A DNA stretch of 64,000 nucleotides from Trichoplax sp. H2 (Eukaryota; Placozoa; Uniplacotomia; Trichoplacea): NCBI GenBank assembly GCA_003344405.1, contig NOWV01000111.1:1-64000 (forward strand), read 5' to 3'. The translations under genes and the position numbers were made by a program. The notes under the pieces are model-generated. The model was not told the DNA's origin. It did not search any database and worked only from the letters and a program-made list of their open reading frames with translations. Shown here piece after piece: positions 52,374-64,000 of this stretch (position 1 is its first letter; each line of letters starts with the position of its first letter).

Positions 52374-53236
52374 GATAAATTATAATTATCATCACTAGGG
52401 GTATAGTCTTATCGTTTTATTAGTTATCTGGAGCAGTAGCATTTCAAACTTTTCCGAATTCTAAAAGCCCTATTAATAACCAACAATATCTTATCTTTAC
52501 TTTCAAATCTAGTTCTCCAGAAGGTTATTAAATACATTACTTCTGAATATTTTAAAGTCTACGATATCTATTTACTATGTTACTTTAATCTGAGCATTCC
52601 CTAAGTACAAGCATTATTTATTTTGCTTCAAGATTAAAAAGAATATCATTTACTATTATGTGATTATTAAATCTGCTAATTTAGTTGCTGTAATCCCGTT
52701 AGAATATATAAATATGAATATCTAAGTAGGTAAGACTGATTTTAATCATTTCATTTCTGGAGCTTGGCATTACAATAATTTGGCGATTTCATAAATTTCA
52801 GGGATAGATGTATAAAACTTAACATAAATGTTGATACGGTACGTTATAAAAACTTAAGTGGATCTATTTCGGATCTACCATTCGATGAATGTGCAAAATA
52901 TAAAATCGGAGGTGTATAAGCTCTTCCCGGTGTGATATTTATTGAATAGCTAGTACTCATAGTTTAGTGCCGATGTATTAGGTAGTATGCTGTACGTAAT
53001 TGACAGTAAACAATGTTACGTTATTTAATTAAATTATTTTCTACCCTTTTACTACAATTACATAAAGGGCAGGGCATATACGAGAATTATTTGATGAAGT
53101 CAAAGATAAAGCGAAAATTTTAACTTAAAGAATTATTAACATAATAATATAAGATGAATCATATTGACTGAAAACGTCGCTTATATACCACTATAGTTAT
53201 TTCATAAATCCCTGAAAGAAAAGTTAACTAGTAAGC
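52374..53236 (+). repeat. Long direct repeat, copy 1
   Basis: About 860 bp repeated at 53697-54789 with few substitutions (by eye about 95% identity). It starts GATAAATTATAATTAT and ends AACTAGTAAGC. No coding sequence recognised. The copies lie on either side of an assembly gap. Confidence 0.85.
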
Positions 53237-53376
53237 TGTGATATATACCAATCACGAAATTCCAAATTTTAGAAAAATAAGGGCTTCATTGAATCTTATA
53301 CAAAGATTAACTACAAACAGCTCTACTCTAGCCGAATACTACTACTAAAGACTTCTAAAACGAACTAACAGAATAA

Positions 53377-53396
53377 NNNNNNNNNNNNNNNNNNNN
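53377..53396. other. Assembly gap (20 N)
   Basis: Run of twenty N between the two copies of the long direct repeat; its true length is unknown. Confidence 1.
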
Positions 53397-53696
53397 TGTT
53401 GTATATATAATTAGTAATAGATTAAATACGATATCTTAACCATAAAGGCATAAATAAAGGAAACACTATATATGTACGTATATGATGATTGTATGGTAGT
53501 ACTTGTAATACAGTAGGTGATAACATTGTAAAAGGCGGACTGCTAAGTTGCTAATTGTAGTGCGAAGTATAAACTATAATCGTATCGAGGTGTAACCTCG
53601 TGTAGCTATAAATACCGATCAACTAATAATAAAATGCAGTTATCAACCTTACTCACGGAGTGAACTTATTATTGAAGAACATAACAGTTACTAAGA

Positions 53697-54789
53697 GATA
53701 AATTATAATTATTATCACTAGGGGTATAGTCTTATCGTTCTATTAGTTATCTGGAGCAATAGCGTTTCAAACTTTTCCGAATTTTAAAAGCCCTATTAAT
53801 AACCAACAATATCTTATCTTTACTTTCAAATCTAGTTCTCTAGAAGGTTATTAAATACATTATTTCTGAATATTTTAAAGTCTACGATATCTATTTACTA
53901 TTTTACTTTAATCTGAGCATTCCCTAAGTATGAGCATCATTTATTTTGCTTCAAGATCAAAAAGAATATCATTTACTATTATGTGATTATTAAATCTGCT
54001 AGTTTAGTTGCTGTAATCCCGTAAGAATATATGAATATGAATATCTACGTAGGTAAGCCTGATTTTAATCATTTCATTTCTAAAGCTTGGCATTACAATA
54101 ATTTGGCGATTTCATAAATTTCAGGGATAGATGAATAAAACTTAACATAAATGTTGACACGGTAGGTTATAAAAACTTAAGTGGATCTATTTCGGATCTA
54201 CCATTCGAAGAATGTGCAAAATATAAAATCGGAGGTATATAAGCTCTTCCCGGTGTGATATTTATTGGATAGCTAGTACTCATAGTTTAGTGCCGATGTA
54301 TTAGGTAGTATACTGTATGTAATTGGCATTAAACAATGTTACGTTATTTAATTAAATCATTTTTTACCCTTTTACTACAATTACATAAAAGGCAGGGCAT
54401 ATACTAGAATTATTTGATGAAGTCAAAGATAAAGCGAAAATTTTAATTTAAAGAATTATTAAGATAATATGAGATGAATCGTATTAACTGAAAATGTCAC
54501 TTATACACATCTTCCTATGAACACGGTTAAAAATTCATTAGTCGTGTTATTATAATTTTGCAAACAAGTAATCCGCCAATTACAGACAGTTTCGATATAT
54601 ATTAGTGAATAATTAATACGTGCATCTATTAATAAGCTATGGCAAAACAGGCGAAATCCAACTTATAATTTCCTTATTAGTAGCCAAAAATAACTTAAGC
54701 TGTATGTAGTAGCGTCCATACACACTCTGTAATTGTAAGACCAGTACAGTTATTTCATAAATCCCTGAAAGAAAAGTTAACTAGTAAGC
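53697..54789 (+). repeat. Long direct repeat, copy 2, with a 230-bp extra segment
   Basis: Copy of 52374-53236. It is collinear to about 54505, then carries about 230 bp absent from copy 1 (about 54507-54738), then returns to shared sequence for about 50 bp ending AACTAGTAAGC. The extra segment has no open frame and no clear terminal repeats. Confidence 0.85.
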
Positions 54790-57643
54790 CAACTCGACTA
54801 TCGATGCATTATAATATTAGCATACTGATAGATAAATGTTAGCCTTATATAGCGATTATGACGAAGCCAGAAAGTATCATTAAGTTGAGCCAAAGCCAAT
54901 AGTTCGAACTTCATTTGAATCATAGCAATATAGCTAACCAGAATGTCCGGATATTATAAATAGATATTGTTGCTCTTTCGGACCTCTGTAAACACTAAAA
55001 TTTCTTCTTGCAGATATTAGTATAGCTGTTCAAAATAATCTTTCAATTGCCGATCTGCATTCTGCCAATGATATGATATACAGAAGAATTAAATTGCAAT
55101 CCAGTATTACTAGCTCTGTAAATTCATAAGTCAAGAGCAGATCAAATAAGCTTCTATATCTTATAATTTCGAAGCACATTACGTAACTGTCGTAATAAAA
55201 CAGCTTTCACTACGTACAACATTATTACCGTACGTATTCTTAAATATTGATATCAGAAATTACAACTATGAAAGAAAATGAGCCAAACCCACGCAGAATA
55301 TCCTTAAATGAGGTGTAATGTGTAGTTGGTAACGCACATCGACATGAAATTCAGCACAAAATAAATTAACCGCTATAATGGATCTCCATTTTATTAAAAT
55401 TGATTTTTAAACAAAGAAAATAGATATAAGGTGAGCTGGCGGATAATTATTAATCATATAATTATTTATTTCAATTACAAATAATAATAGCTAACATAAA
55501 TTTAAGCAACTACTATAAACCTATTAAGAATCTATGAGACACGTTAAATTAAAAACTAAGCATAAGCTGCATGCAAGATCCAGAAAAATTAATATTCTGA
55601 ATGGTACTCATAAATTTAGCTGTGAAATAATTAAGCTTTGACAAATTAAACTTGAAATCTCAAATTTAAATAGAATGTATAAGACTTGAAATCAATTAAT
55701 TTCCAGAGCGAGATACGATATTTAGCGGCAAGACTTTTAGGTCAAACTCTCAATAAATTAAAGCCTTTAGCAGCTAATCAACTACTCCTTATCATCTTGA
55801 AAAGGTTGCAGCTATACGTATTGCAAATAAAATTTGACAGATTTATATTTATTTTGGTGATTATTCAGCGTAAATCTGCTATTCAGTATTTATCCAATGC
55901 ATTTCTACTATTGTTAGGCAGTGTAGAACTATTATTGTACGATTATTGACCTCAAGATCATTATTGCGCGTTTATTAAAAAAAAATGAAGATACTACTAC
56001 CTGCCTCTGCTTGAATTCTGCAATCTTTAACAATACCCGATGCTGTGAAACAATGATTGCTAAACAATAAGAAATATAGGTAAATTTAGTTATTAAAATT
56101 GCTAACTTCGCCAATATTAATTTTTGCAGAAGCCTTCAGCCTCCATTTGTATTCATCAATGTTATATGTAGTACAAGAAAGAAATCTCAAATTCTAATGA
56201 GAAGAAGCTAAGCTTGATTAACCTGTTCTTAATTGAGATGTAGTGTTCGAAGGCAATTTTAGGACCTAACACACAATAACTTAAAATACTTTAATACCAA
56301 ATGAAGTACTTTCATGATCTTCATTTGGTTGTGGCATTTACATAGCTGGGAAAAATTAGACTTTCTAATATCTAATAATAGTATTTTTACCTGTATCTCC
56401 CATCGATATCTATCCAAATCATGTCTGCCATTATTAGGCAGTAATGAAATCTTCTTATTAGAATATTGACAATAAGAGCGTCATTATAGATTCCTCGCAT
56501 TAAATATAAATGCAAAATAGTGACTGCTTATGCTGAAATTATCTGGTTACTATGTCGATTACATTCTGTTAACGACGGAAATAATCATAGTCAGACACAT
56601 AAAGCCTTCAAAACAATTGATTGTAAAATAATGCATGGTCATCCAACTGTCACAACAAATTATCAACTTGCATTTATCTATTAATAACTCGTTCATTATC
56701 TATTCTTATCTAAAGGTTTATTGTTTACATTATCAAATGAGGTGATAGGTCGAATTGATATGTAAGCAAGCGCAGACAATTTTCCACGTGATGGCTAGAT
56801 TATCAGGTAAGGCATAAAAAAGTTGGACATAATAAGTCTGGTGATAATGATTATTCATGATTAGGCAAAGCGTGAAACCATCAATAACCTCTTTCATACT
56901 ATATAATAGTCTGATAATCGATCATTGAGTTTACAGGCCAGCAATCAGGATGGTAAGAATTCTTATCAAAGCCTAGTTATCATGTTAATGATTTTAAGCC
57001 ATGTTCTATTTCTTATTTTATTGATGTCTCACTGTAATCGATCTAATAAATAGTAATCATCACCTTCACATTTCAAAGTTTATAAACATCAGACAGCTTT
57101 CTTTCTTTCTCACAGTTTTATCAACGTTAAATTTATTGCGTTAGCAAAAAAATTCGATCTCGATATGTTGAACTAAGTCAATGTTTAGAAAATTGTCTAT
57201 CGATTCCACTCAGTCTAGAATACAATGTCTACGAAGACTATTTGTTGCCTATCACCGCCCTATAAAATGATTAGACAATAATGTGAAGTACGATGGTTAT
57301 TTCAATCAACCATGAAAGATTAAACCTTAATCGATTTAACAATTTTTTTTCTAATTTTGCTACTTTTAATACCACTACAATGTTTCAATCGATTCAAAGT
57401 TTAACATTATTACATGCGAATTTGCAAATGTTGCATACTTTTCATAATGGCTGCATGAGGAAACAATGCAGTTCGTTTAAAGATTTCCTTCCTTCGTTAG
57501 CCAATTATTGTTTTTGCCATTCCCTTTTCTACTTAAATGTAACAACAATCACTTAGAAGTTGTTATCCTAACTAATACACTTGAGCCTTGTCAGAGATTG
57601 AAATCTAAAACGGAGTTCATTTGCTTACAATTCAATCTTCTAG
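54790..57643. other. Gene-poor stretch before the guanylate cyclase
   Basis: No exon supported. The frames at 55686-55949, 55932-56114 and 57293-57556 have no known motif. The exon holding the cyclase start codon and the promoter should be in the right part of this stretch. Confidence 0.45.
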
Positions 57644-60600
57644 TATGGTTTTATACATCGTGCTTTACAAGATTTAATTGTACGCCAATATGGAGAAAAA
57701 GAATGGAAACGCATCATGTAAGTAAGAAAGGTTTTGTTTTCATTAAGATAATAATCAAGCTCTAGGTCATATCTACAGTAGAAATGGATTATCATCATAA
57801 AATACTACACCATCAATTCTTTTTGAATAAAATTCATCCATTCTCTCGAAAACTTTATGAAGTGATGATAGGCTACTATTTTGTAGTGACTAAAATATTG
57901 ACTAGCAGCGGAATATTTTCCATTTTTTTTATACTTAAGGCCTTGTACTACGATGGCACATGATAGCAAAGAGCTTATTGAAGTCTTTGCAATGCCTGAT
58001 TATTCATGCGCCCCTGTTTATTAAGGATACATCTACCGCTACACCTACATGGCTAAAGTAGTTTACTAGTCAAATATTTTCGCGCTTTTAGATAGCTGGC
58101 TGATACTATTTATGTAATTAATCCTTAGCAAGGTTTACCTCCACCCTTGTGGAGAATGCTTATTTGTGAGTTGAAGAATTAGTAATATCTCATCATTTTC
58201 TCAACTCGTCATTAGTCTGTAGAATAGCTACAACGATAAGGCCATCATTAGCATATATAGTCGCAATTCAAAGACAGCCATTTCGTGTTCTATTTCGTTT
58301 GAAGTGGTTGTTCTTACGCAAACAGCTTATCGATCATCATAATGTATTACAATCTATGTGTTCATACAGCTTGCATTTGACTAATATTATTAAGACTTGA
58401 ACAAATTGTCTTAGGAAAGGAACAATGTGATCTCATCTGGTTGAAGAGATAACTTGATTATTCTAATAATTAGCAAGATTATGGATAATGCAACTTTACA
58501 ATACATATTGCTGTACATAGTATCTGATATTTCCTTATCGATTTAGAAAATTGAATAGCCAGAGTAGATATAGGTCTAAATCAGTATAACTAATTAATTC
58601 TGAAGCATTCATGAAATCTTTCACATGTTATTCATTAAAATAATCATCCACATGATGTTATTTTTGTAATTTTACAATATTGACAACAACTCACTATCAC
58701 GATCAGTATGATTTGTTTATAAAGTGCTAGACTATTCGGCTATTTCTCTTCATCAGACTTTCAGTCTTTTTGCAACAGTTTTAATTCTCCATCTAAATAA
58801 TCATGCTCAAAAATAGTCATTCTTTGGTGATAGTCGAAGTTTAAATACCATGTAGTTAAAGAAAGTTTCCTAACCTTTTCAGATTAATAATACAATCACA
58901 TCAATTTCTATCATATAGGCTTTATGTTTTATAGATTTTATAGGTTTACAAGACCGTCTAAAATCGATAATTTAGATAATTCTATATTGTTTTCCATGAT
59001 TTACACGCATTTTTATGATTCTAATGATAATATTTAAAGTAGTTGCGTTACCAGCTACTCATACGTGGCAGAACTATCTTAACAGTGTTATTGTAACTAG
59101 ATTCTGTTACGTTGAATTCAAAAATTAATAAATAAATATTGTTATTGATAATTGATGATTATAGTGATAAAGCTGGTATACAAGAAGAAAGCCGAGCTTT
59201 CTTACTACATCAAAGCTACGATGATGCATTAACTGTTAAGTTGGTAGCGACCGCTTGCGAAGTTTTAGGTAAATTAATTGTCATAGTTGATTAGTAATTC
59301 ACCGTAATCGATCAAGTAGAACCTAATGCTAATCGCTTTTATCGTTCTTAATGATATTAATTTCATGCAATTGTGTAACAATTTATACTGGCCCATTCAG
59401 TCATTATTAATTCCTACGTATATTAAAATGGAATCGTAATACTATGATAACAGAAGCTGTATTGGCAAACCTACATTCGTATACATATACTTATTTTCTA
59501 GTCAATCGAAGAATGGTAATATCATTCATTAAGCTTTAATTTACATATATAGTTTAGTTTATAACCTTTAGTCATAAAGTTTGAATTTAATTCTCCTCAA
59601 CTTACATTTACAGCTGTTTTCGTCATCGTTGTCCAATCATCTACATGTACCGATTAAATTAGATTGATAATTAATTAATAAGGGTCGATGCCTAGTCATC
59701 AACGTTATGATAACCCAAACTCAACATGATAAAGATCCAATAGGCGATTGCAATTATTTCTGATAAATCTATAATAAAATCGTCATACAAAGTACTAATT
59801 GTCCCCAATATATCAAATTCGACTAGAAATAAACACTAAGTATTCATTTCGACTTTTATACTAACCGTTATCGCAATCTAAACCGGCTAGTTCATTTTCG
59901 TTCTTATGAATATACTCTCAAGAACTTTATAATTAACCATTCATTTAGCTAGGTCATAATACATCTGTATTAAGTACTTAAAAGGGTATAAAAACTAGTA
60001 TAGCTTTGCGGGGTATACCCATGTCTTAGACAATCGACCTGGCGGAACGGAAATAAGTACCAGTACTTGCTAAATCGCTCAGCTCTACTCCTTAACTTTA
60101 TTTATACCATATTTTATATTGTCTATCTAACTAATTACATCTATTTGCATATGTTCACCTTGAAGTACTGGTATTGCTATTATTTATGGATTTCTACTTT
60201 TAAATAATGTATTGGTTGTAATCAAAAATGACTTTATATAAAATTTTTATATTAGCAAGTATCATTAAGGTTAGTAAACCAGGTTCAATATGAATACATC
60301 TATACCGGCTATCACAACCTAGTTAAACAATATTATATTTACAGTAAGTTATTAGGAAAATAGTCTTAGTTTAATTCTGTTAAAACCTAATTAATTTGGA
60401 AAATGTCTAATTTGGTGTATAATTTATGACGTCAGAAATGAATGATTAATTAATTAATGGAAAGGTAAGCAAAAGCATTTATCCCTCGCATTAGTATGTG
60501 GGTAACAGTTTATGATTAATAATTAATGTCAAGCAGCAATGCTAGAAGATTATATTTTTGTATTTCATAAGTGCAATCTATTCCAAATTTAGTATTTTGA

Positions 60601-63600
60601 CGGCGATTGCATAGGCTGATGCTTCTCAAATCTACTGTGCTGAGTAATAAAGCAGAAATAATACCAAAATCCATCATTTATATTTTGAGTTATTTAAAAT
60701 GTATTAAAATCATAGCCGACTAGATCTAGGGTACTCATTTTATAATAAATACTCATGAAATCCCTAGATTTTTAGTTTTAAATTGTAAAATTGTAACCTA
60801 AAGTCTACAGAAATCAGAACACTACTCCCACGGCAAACTGATAAACAACATAAAATACTCGAAGTTCGCGTATGATAAAGATACGTTGATAGGATCGAGA
60901 TAAGTTCAGAAAGAAAACGTTAAATTCTTGTTGTGGTTGTACGTCAGTGTTTGCATTTCTGCAGTTTACTACAATAAATATTATAACGAGACACATCACC
61001 ATCGACAAAAATTAATAAAATATAAACTTTTATATTTTCATTGACACATCGATGAGTGTCTCGTCGGACCAGGATTTGAAGGTTTTGATCAGAACACAAA
61101 CAAGAAATACTCGAAGTACTCGTCTGCATTGATCGTGTAAACGAACCTTAAGAAAAATCTCACACTCTTTATCATCATTAGTACATTTATAGCAAGAAAA
61201 CATTAACTTCTCTCAGTTGATGAAATTGATTCATTTTCATACATTAACTACATATTTTAGATATTTACTGGACATATGTGTAATAAATCATTTATCAGAT
61301 AGTGCGTATAGATTGTTTTCCACGTACCTGCAGTTGTATTAATTACCATTGAATAGTTAAAAATTTTAGCTGTTATGTTTGCTATTATAAATGTTGAGGA
61401 AGAATAAATTTATAAATTTAATTACATATTGTGTATAGTATCGTTTACTTCAATGATAATATCGGTATAGGCTCAGCGATAATTAATATATAGTTAGTAA
61501 CATCGATTTTCTAGAATCTAGCGAACACGTTATAATTATAAGCTATTGAAAGTATTATTTGATAAAAAAATTCTATAATTTAATACTATACATATTGCAA
61601 TATGTTTCATAGGCAGCAGAATGGAAGATATGTTGGAGAAATTCGGAGAACATTTCTTCCAATATTGTGTAGATAATGGTTATGATCGCATCTTACGGGT
61701 ATTAGGCAGTACACTATATGACTTCTTATTTAATTTAGACGCTCTACATGATCATTTAGGGTCTAGCTATCATGGTATGAATGCACCATCATTTCGTTGT
61801 ACTTCATCACTCGATGGCAATATCATTTTGCATTATTATTCTCTACGACATGGTCTATATCCAATTGTCACTGGTATAGTTAAAACCGCAGCAAAACAAA
61901 TTCATAATGCTGAAGTTAAAATTCAAGTGATATCAGTTTCAACAACCAGTAAAGGTAAATGCCATGTTCAAATGTTAATATCCCAAGCCAATAGTTCCAG
62001 TTCTAATGCTAGTTTTATCCAAACAACCGCACCTCAATCACCTGTACGATTTAATCGATCATTATCATCACCACCAGCATTTAATTCCAATACCGCCATC
62101 ACAACGAATAATAAAGTACGCATTAAAGTTGGAACGTTTTGTCAAGCATTCCCTTTTCATATTGTGTTTAATCGTGATTTAAAAATAACCCAAGCTGGCA
62201 ATTCAATCCGTCGTGTACTCAAATTACCAGCAGATTTACCTACTGCTAATATTCATTTCAATACTTTATTTCAATTGGATCGTCCACAAATGAGATTTAA
62301 CTTTAAAAATGTTATCAGCCATATAAATATTGTTTTCATTATCTCTACAATCAATGAATTATCAGACTCAGCAGCATACCAACATCAACCACAATATACT
62401 AATCATAGCCAACAACTCCACCGACAACAAAGTTGCGAAAATTTTGATAATTCTGCAACAGATGATACGAGTAATGGTAGACATCGTCACAATAGTCAGA
62501 GTGGAAACTGTGTTTCTAATACTATCAAATTAAAAGGTCAAATGGTTTATGTTCATGAATCTGATAGCATGTTATTTCTGTGCTCGCCAAGGTTTAGTAA
62601 TCTGGAAGAATTAACACAGCAAGGATTCTTTCTAAGCGATTTTCCTATCCATGATACAACTCGTGATGTTGTGCTAATGTCTCATATCCAGCGTAATCGT
62701 CGTGATTTAGTTCAATTACGTGAACAAGCTACTAATGAATTACAAATATTGGAAATAAAATTAAGGGCAGATAAAAAACGTACCGACGATTTACTCCATT
62801 CTATTTTACCAATTCGTATTGTCAATCAACTACGTTTAGCTCCTCGAGATCCCATTCATGAACGTTATGCCATGGTTACGGTACTTTTTAGCGATATCGT
62901 GGGTTTTACAGCATTATGTTCATCATCAGATATTGATCCATTGCAAGTTGTACGTATGTTAGATGAATTATACCTGAGCTTTGACGAATTGTGCAATTTT
63001 AACGATGTCTACAAGGTAAGCTGAACCATGTTATATATGTATCATAAAATGAGAATCGCTGCGTAAATTTGTATATTTTGGAATATCAAAATTATTACCT
63101 ATGCTAAAATATTCATGTACTTCTCTAGTTGTGATAGAGAATCCGATAGCGTAGTAAGAATTGATTTAGTAGCTATAGAGATGGAAACAAATATAATTTA
63201 GTAGGACAGCGAATTTATTATTGTGTGTTGTGATCGTGTAAGATTGAAAGTAGTTACTGTAGGTAAGTTGCTAGCTGTTGTAAAATAACATGAAACATGA
63301 GTAAAAATCATTAACAATCATCACAGAATAATGGGTAACTGTAACAATAATAGAAATATGAACTAGATATCACTAATACTTATACCTATGAAATAGAGCA
63401 CATATGGAGAATAGTAACGTAGAATATGCATACTGTAACAGTCAATATTAGATCATTGAAAGCAGTGATGGTAAGGTAATGGGAACCATGCGTAACTAAA
63501 TGCGGTAATTTGTATTCGTATAAAAGTGTGGAAAAACTGCAATTGACCTTTATCTTGAAGAGTAATTAGCCAAAATAATGGTACTGTATAATCTGCATTA

Positions 63601-64000
63601 GTGTAATTTTTCCTTTAAGTCTGTGATCTTTAATGATTAAGTGGCAGTTTATATAGCTGCAGCTTATTGGGATAGCGAAATATCTGCCTTGCTAATATAT
63701 TTAAAGTAAGATAGTTATTAATTTCGTAGCAAATTTTACAGCTGTGTTTTTATATTTGTTGTAAGATATTTCTTCAACCTCACGAGCTTAAGATATGAAA
63801 GTTAAAGTTATCCTTGCCTCAATAGCAATTTTTTTATAGCTATAATTTATCACTAACTGAATAGGTGGAAACGATTGGCGATGCGTATATGATAGTTAGT
63901 GGTGTGCCTGATCCATGTTTCAATCATGCTAATAAGGTAATAAGTATGGCATTCGATATGATGGATGTGACCAAAGGAGTCCTATCGCCGGTAGATAAAT
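57644..64000 (+). CDS. Soluble guanylate cyclase, beta-type with catalytic metal-binding Asp, 3'-partial
   Basis: Cytosolic haem sensor (NO or O2) that makes cGMP. Exons: 57644-57717 (YGFIHRALQDLIVRQYG, start of the H-NOX domain; ATG probably at the end of an unseen upstream exon), 59165-59268, 61613-63015 and 63865 to the window edge, all in phase. Exon 3 has the proximal haem His (LDALH, H43 of its 467-codon open frame, about 105 of the protein) and the YxSxR haem-propionate motif (72-76), then the HNOBA/PAS region, a coiled coil (about 360-390) and the cyclase domain with FSDIVGF. Exon 4 gives VETIGDAYMIVSG. NO-class beta1 subunits usually have Gly at the first metal-binding Asp (FSGIVGF). 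Here the Asp is present, as in beta2 and atypical cyclases, so it may work as a homodimer (inference). A Gln/His/Asn/Ser-rich insert of about 50 residues interrupts the HNOBA region at about 240-295. Confidence 0.9.
59269..61612. other. Cyclase intron 2, no nested gene seen
   Basis: Intron of 2.3 kb from GTAAAT to an AG at 61611-61612. The minus-strand frames at 60814-61129 overlap each other and show no known motif. Confidence 0.6.
63016..63864. other. Cyclase intron 3
   Basis: Intron of 849 bp from GTAAGC to AG, between codons of the conserved VYK|VETIGD stretch. That split position is common in animal guanylate cyclase genes. Nothing else seen. Confidence 0.7.

Noticed and set aside
60814-61129. 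Two minus-strand frames in the cyclase intron
   Set aside because: They overlap each other, have no motif and resemble chance frames in AT-rich DNA.

Overview
The window is nuclear DNA of an animal. It is AT-rich (by eye about two thirds A+T). Genes are cut into many short exons by GT-AG introns, mostly 60-700 bp, and the code is standard. The gene set (a leucine-rich-repeat GPCR, a CNK scaffold, a soluble guanylate cyclase and a NACHT-WD protein) is metazoan. The compact AT-rich intron style and the LRR-GPCR suggest a placozoan (Trichoplax/Hoilungia type). That is inference; no rRNA or mitochondrial marker is present. Almost all coding sequence lies in exons too short to stand out as open reading frames, so exons were assembled by hand from splice sites, reading phase and family motifs.

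Layout. 809-15926 (+): one giant receptor with 46 single-LRR exons (33 of them exactly 72 nt, all in the same phase) feeding a single terminal exon with a rhodopsin-type seven-helix domain. 15927-20003: 3' flank and a non-coding inverted-repeat element, a second copy of which sits inside the receptor gene. 20004-28451 (-): a CNK-type scaffold (SAM, CRIC, PDZ, PH, acidic tail). 28478-29320 (-): a CCDC174-like gene whose last recognised exon ends 26 bp before the CNK SAM exon. 30429-31708 (+): EXOSC8/Rrp43-like exosome subunit. 32346-32609 (-): an unidentified membrane-protein exon. 34390-35868 (+): CCA-adding tRNA nucleotidyltransferase. 36898-44945 (-): an NWD1/2-like protein (DUF4062, NACHT, WD40). 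46052-49610 (-): an unidentified helical protein. 50143-50368 (+): SAAL1-like exons. 51-57 kb: gene-poor, with an assembly gap flanked by a long direct duplication. 57644-64000 (+): a beta-type soluble guanylate cyclase running off the window.

The genes have no common pathway. Two belong to signalling (the LRR receptor and the guanylate cyclase), one to Ras/MAPK scaffolding (CNK), and two to RNA metabolism (EXOSC8, TRNT1). The oddest feature is that genes between about 23 and 50 kb carry many single-base lesions, all of the kind cured by adding one base, while splice sites and protein motifs stay intact. The receptor and cyclase genes are free of them. Assembly error or recent decay of the block are the main explanations. 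Two palindromic ACTGT/ACAGT tracts flank the EXOSC8 region.
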